Of a DNA stretch of 42,114 nt, positions 38,883 to 42,114 are shown one piece after another; the first letter of the stretch is position 1, and each line of letters starts with the position of its first letter. The notes under the pieces were generated by a model. That model saw only the letters and a program-made list of their open reading frames with translations. It made no database searches and was not told the origin of the DNA. Made by a program: the position numbers and the translations under genes. The stretch lies in assembly GCA_026126105.1 (NCBI GenBank), contig JAHCJV010000048.1:1-42114 (forward strand), written 5' to 3'. Source of the stretch: Enhydrobacter sp. Lineage in GTDB: Bacteria; Pseudomonadota; Alphaproteobacteria; Reyranellales; Reyranellaceae.

Positions 38883-40526
38883 TTATTTGGCGTACTCCTC
38901 AGCGGCAATGGCAAAGTTCAAGTTCTGCGAGTTCTTGAGCATGAACGTCGTGATTCCGATTAGATGACCATGCGCGTCGAACAGGCCGCCGCCGGACGAA
39001 CCTGAGGAAATCGGGGCGGACGTCTGGAACATCCGACCGCCGTCGAGCATGCGCTTTGACGCTACAATTCCCTCTGCCAAGGTCAGCTCAAGGCCTTGGG
39101 GCGCTCCAATGGTGAAGACGCGTTCCCCCACTTTAACGTCAGCGTAGGGACGGACACGGACCCATTTAGGCAGGGGAGCTGGTTCCGCTTCGCTTATCCG
39201 CAACACACACCTATCGGCATCCGGATCGGCGGACACGAGGTTGGCAAGCAGCTTTCGCCCGTCCCGCTCAAGTAGGGCCCATGGCAAATTCTTCATGATG
39301 TGACAGTTGGTCAGGAGCTCCCGGTCACTGATGGCGACCGCAGATCCCAACGTATCGAGGGTCTTAACGACGTACACGGCGGCCCCGGCCAACTCGAACA
39401 CGTCCTGCGCTCGCAAATCCGGACCGTCCGCCAAGGCCAATCGGATTGCAGAGGACTTGCCTGATCGATCCACCTGAAATACCGGAGCTGCTGATATCGG
39501 AGCCGGAGCAACCGGAGGAGGCGGCGGGTACGGGTAGGACGAGCCGGATGCGACGCTCGATGGGGGTTGGCCAGCGAGTGCCGCCATCATCGCCTTCGAC
39601 GCGAAGCCCGTCTCACGTAGACCATTGTCTCTCTGCCATGCCAAGATCGCTTGTCTACTGACCGGCCCAAAGACGCCGTCGATTTCTGCAGTGGCAGGTA
39701 GGTAGGACTTCGCCTGCAGGCCGCGCTGAATCGCAATGGTTTCGGCCGGCTCAAGGGCGGCCTCGTCACGGGCCGCTCCGGATAGCCGGGAAATCAGCTC
39801 AAAGCGCTTCCGATCGAAGCGAACCTTGATGCACTGGACATTCGCATCTGTCGGCGGGGCCGACAAAGCGCCGGTCTTGGGAATACTGCATTCGTCGTTG
39901 ATCGCAATGACCAAGGCGTTGGCATCATCCACCATAGCTTTGCGCGCCGCGGCAGGGTTGGTTGCTTCGCGCAGCGCCTCCCGCACTGCCTGGTAGGCAA
40001 TTACGTAGGACAGCTCGACGTGCGCCAAGACTGGGTTGCGACAAATCATTTGGGCGAGTGGCTGTGAAGCCACAGGTCTTGCGGTGCAGTCGAAGCTAGG
40101 TCCTAGTTGGGCTGAATTGCGTTGGTTATCGTTCGCCGGAATGGCCGTGCTCACCACGGCAAATTCCACTGTTACCGCTTCGCCTAGATGCCAAGCGGTG
40201 TGGGCTGGGAATACGTCGATAAGTCTCACGCTAACGACCTGTCCCAACCGCTCGGCAATCTGCCGGTAGGCGGCATGGCCTGGCGGAGCAAGCTGGATCT
40301 CGCGGACTTGATATCTATTGACGCCCATTGGCCCAGCCAGATCAGCGCACATAGATGCAGGCAGTCTCAACGCTATCCCGCTTAACGGCGTCCCGTTGGG
40401 ATGCAGTCGTTCCGCCCGGACTATCTCCCCACGAACCTCACTTCCATTCGTGATGCAAGCGTGGGCAGCGACGGACTTCACCAATGCGACCAGCCCAACT
40501 AGTAAAAGTCCCCAGCTTCGCCGCAT
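38883..40526 (-). CDS. Exported trypsin-like serine protease with LprI-like and peptidoglycan-binding regions
   Basis: 547 aa from ATG 40526. The signal peptide (RRSWGLLLVGLVALVKSVAA) is followed by an unassigned region, then an LprI/DUF1311-like segment (PSFDCTARPVASQPLAQMIC). A PG_binding_1-like unit (AEIDGVFGPVSRQAILAWQ) and a Pro/Ser linker (YPYPPPPPVAPAP) follow, then a chymotrypsin-fold protease with LLTNCHIMK (His), DPDADRCVLRI (Asp) and SGSSGGGLFD (Ser about 511). The triad looks complete. The start at 40613 would add a non-signal extension and overlap the divergent nuclease. It probably acts in the periplasm at the cell wall, with 61 bp shared promoter space with the SNase gene. Confidence 0.85.
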   Translation of the reverse strand: MRRSWGLLLVGLVALVKSVAAHACITNGSEVRGEIVRAERLHPNGTPLSGIALRLPASMCADLAGPMGVNRYQVREIQLAPPGHAAYRQIAERLGQVVSVRLIDVFPAHTAWHLGEAVTVEFAVVSTAIPANDNQRNSAQLGPSFDCTARPVASQPLAQMICRNPVLAHVELSYVIAYQAVREALREATNPAAARKAMVDDANALVIAINDECSIPKTGALSAPPTDANVQCIKVRFDRKRFELISRLSGAARDEAALEPAETIAIQRGLQAKSYLPATAEIDGVFGPVSRQAILAWQRDNGLRETGFASKAMMAALAGQPPSSVASGSSYPYPPPPPVAPAPISAAPVFQVDRSGKSSAIRLALADGPDLRAQDVFELAGAAVYVVKTLDTLGSAVAISDRELLTNCHIMKNLPWALLERDGRKLLANLVSADPDADRCVLRISEAEPAPLPKWVRVRPYADVKVGERVFTIGAPQGLELTLAEGIVASKRMLDGGRMFQTSAPISSGSSGGGLFDAHGHLIGITTFMLKNSQNLNFAIAAEEYAK

Positions 40527-40587
40527 TGTCGCCCCTGCGCGGTCGTGCCCATCTATGATGCTACCACCAAGAGGCGAGGGGGGAGCA

Positions 40588-41040
40588 ATGGATTCTTCGG
40601 CCGCGCTGGCCATCGCTGCCGTGGTGCTGCTTGCGTCGCCTGCCGCCGCTCAGGGTATCCACGCGGTCGACGGGGATACGATCAAGCTCGATGGTACGAC
40701 TTACAGGCTTTGGGGCATTGATTCCGCCGAGGCGCGGCAGGCCTGTGCCGATGGCTGGCCGGCCGGCACGCTGGCTTCGAAAGCGCTCATCGAACTGATG
40801 GGCGGTCGGACGATCACTTGTGAGGAGCGCGACAGGGATCGGTATGGCCGGATAGTCGCCCTATGCCGAGCGGATGGGCTAGATCTCGGGGCGGCGATGG
40901 TGCGCGCCGGCATGGCTTGGGCGTTCGTCAGATACAGCCTCGACTATGTGGAGCAAGAGAGGGCTGCGGTCGGACAGCGCGTTGGCGTGCATGCGCACGA
41001 CTGCGCAAAGCCCTGGGACTGGCGGGCACGCACCAGGTGA
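40588..41040 (+). CDS. Exported staphylococcal-nuclease-like (SNase/TNase) protein
   Basis: 150 aa from ATG 40588, preceded by GGGGGGAG. Signal peptide to about residue 22 (LASPAAAQG). AVDGDTIKLDGTTYRLWGID contains the calcium-site Asp and catalytic Arg region, SAEARQAC carries the Glu, and RDRDRYGRIVALC the second Arg, so the active site appears intact. A C-terminal AKPWDWRAR is typical of rhizobial members. It probably cleaves nucleic acid in the periplasm or outside. The stop codon overlaps the next small gene. Confidence 0.9.
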   Translation: MDSSAALAIAAVVLLASPAAAQGIHAVDGDTIKLDGTTYRLWGIDSAEARQACADGWPAGTLASKALIELMGGRTITCEERDRDRYGRIVALCRADGLDLGAAMVRAGMAWAFVRYSLDYVEQERAAVGQRVGVHAHDCAKPWDWRARTR

Positions 41041-41192
41041 ATGAGGATCATCTCCCCTACGTTTCGCTCCCGCCCGCCAAGGTGGACGAGCATCACTACC
41101 GCTGCCCGACGTGTCACCAGGTGGTCGACATTCGCGACCTGGACGAGGTGGCCCGTCATCTTGAGCCCGCCCACATGGCGCCGACCGAGTAG
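41037..41192 (+). CDS. 51-aa CCHH zinc-finger-like protein
   Basis: Begins with GTG 41037, which overlaps the SNase stop (GTGA), and encodes HYRCPTCHQVVDIRD followed by EVARHLEPAH. The four potential ligands have the spacing C-x2-C-x14-H-x4-H. An overlapping ATG at 41041 lies in another frame and gives an Arg/Pro-rich shadow. Comparable short CPxC...H...H proteins occur in rhizobia; function unknown. It is too short for certainty, but the tight overlap and motif support it. Confidence 0.65.
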   Translation: MNEDHLPYVSLPPAKVDEHHYRCPTCHQVVDIRDLDEVARHLEPAHMAPTE

Positions 41193-41308
41193 CGCACCGG
41201 CGCCTCGCATACCGCAGGCAGCACCCGGCGAAGGAGTGGCGTCGCCCGCGATTAGGCATAAACTCTCCGCTGCTTCCGGCGCGTGTCGCCGGCATTAGGG
41301 AGGCACCC

Positions 41309-41923
41309 ATGGGCGATCTGCGCGACCATTGGGAAGGCGTCTATTCAGCGAGGGCCGAAACGGCCGTGAGTTGGTATCAGCGCCATTCCAATCAATCCTT
41401 GGCCTACGTCACAGCGACGGCGGGCAAGGCATCCTACGTCATTGACATCGGCGGCGGCGCATCGACTTTGGTCGATGACCTGCTGGAGCGTGGCTATGCG
41501 AACGTTGCCGTTCTAGACATCTCGGATGCGGCGTTGGCGAAGGCAAAGGCTCGGCTGGGCGGGCGGGCGTCGCGCGTCACTTGGATTGTCGCTGACATCA
41601 CAAGGTGGCGCCCGCCGCGCCTGTACGGGGTCTGGCATGACCGGGCGGTGTTCCACTTTCTCACCAGGACCGAAGATCAGGACGCCTACATCACGGCGTT
41701 ACGCGCTGGCACGGAACGAGGGGCGGCGGTGATCGTGGCGACCTTCGCGCTAGACGGCCCGGAACAATGCAGCGGCCTGCCGGTGCAGCGATACAGCCCG
41801 GAGACCTTGGCGAAGCGGCTGGGCGCCCCCTTCGTGCTCGCCGACCAGGCGAATGAAACGCACACGACGCCTTGGGGAACAGAGCAGCGCTTCTCCTACG
41901 CCGTCTTCCGACGCGATTGTTGA
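41309..41923 (+). CDS. Class I SAM-dependent methyltransferase
   Basis: 204 aa, start ATG 41309 with GGGAGG upstream. The opening DHWEGVYSARAETAVSWYQ is typical of a small methyltransferase/thiopurine-methyltransferase-like group. Motif I is VIDIGGGASTLVDDLLERGY; an acidic strand-2 end (VLDIS), VADITRW and the late WHDRAVFHFL complete the Rossmann core. The acceptor substrate is not evident. It follows the nuclease and zinc-finger genes by 116 bp in the same direction and may share their transcript. Confidence 0.9.
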   Translation: MGDLRDHWEGVYSARAETAVSWYQRHSNQSLAYVTATAGKASYVIDIGGGASTLVDDLLERGYANVAVLDISDAALAKAKARLGGRASRVTWIVADITRWRPPRLYGVWHDRAVFHFLTRTEDQDAYITALRAGTERGAAVIVATFALDGPEQCSGLPVQRYSPETLAKRLGAPFVLADQANETHTTPWGTEQRFSYAVFRRDC

Positions 41924-42114
41924 GTCGGCGCTAAGGCCAGTTTTCACCCCGTACAGCGCCGCCGCCCCGGCTGGGCGCGCGCCTACGCGACGGGCACCCA
42001 CGCGTTGACTTCACTTCCTGGAGCCAGGTGAGCACCGATTTCAAGTCGTCCCGACCGGCCAGTCGCCGGGTAGGCTGAGTTGCAGTTCCATCGTGACCCC
42101 TCACGAACTGCCGG
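41924..42114. other. Terminal spacer, no gene recognised
   Basis: No ORF with family signal. ggccagttttcacccc (41935-41950) resembles ggtcagttttcacccg beside the IS21 relic (38214-38230), so another faint IS21-end trace may be present. The remainder is GC-rich with no visible tRNA or terminator. Confidence 0.4.

Overview
The window comes from a GC-rich Gram-negative chromosome, most likely an alphaproteobacterium. The reasons are the exported DUF992 protein, the alphaproteobacterial-type tRNA-Phe 3' ends, the rhizobial-looking patatin/GntP and zinc-finger/SNase genes, and dense ATGA-overlapping operons. I cannot fix the genus from sequence alone.

Layout. (1) 1-6183 is a type I secretion locus. 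A large RTX/Ig-like-repeat protein (minus strand, running off the left edge) is divergent from its ABC exporter and HlyD-type adaptor; the gap holds a perfect 20-bp palindrome and a near copy of it. (2) 6184-7298 is a gene graveyard: an SGNH-hydrolase-like remnant, an IS5-type transposase fragment and the 3' part of a tRNA-Phe gene. (3) 7299-9401 holds two paralogous AraC-type regulators, tail to tail. (4) 21485 down to 9560 is one directional run of 14 minus-strand genes: three small exported proteins, a PLDc_N/SHOCT membrane protein, an RND adaptor and pump, a 94-aa exported protein, and a seven-gene Mrp/Mnh-type cation/proton antiporter. From the adaptor to the last Mrp gene every junction is an overlapping stop/start. 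(5) 21733-26973 is the divergent plus-strand operon: a predicted outer-membrane beta-barrel, an arginine/ornithine-type antiporter, arginine deiminase and an NhaC-type antiporter. (6) 27069-36240 carries HdeD, a Bax-inhibitor-1 protein, a glycosyltransferase, a DUF1269 protein, a patatin-GntP-patatin operon and an AI-2E-type permease. (7) 36798-38474 carries an NBD-less ABC exporter membrane domain, an IS21 IstB remnant and a second tRNA-Phe 3' fragment. (8) 38575-41923 carries two small zinc-binding proteins, a trypsin-like protease with LprI-like and peptidoglycan-binding regions, a secreted SNase and a methyltransferase.

How it fits together. The centre (about 9.5-27 kb) looks like an ion/pH and envelope-stress module: arginine deimination (ammonia release), NhaC, a complete but unusually arranged Mrp complex, a proton-driven RND pump and HdeD. 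Two observations tie its divergent halves together and are the best candidates for something undescribed. First, the small protein between RND and Mrp and the beta-barrel protein of the arginine operon share a distinctive ~38-residue segment (about 60 percent identical by eye). Second, the intergenic region between the two operons carries two inverted pairs of GGGACG sites, each pair spaced exactly 20 bp.

The two tRNA-Phe 3' fragments, in the same orientation 31.56 kb apart, suggest that 6.9-38.4 kb may be an old island or one unit of a tandem island array, although I see no integrase.
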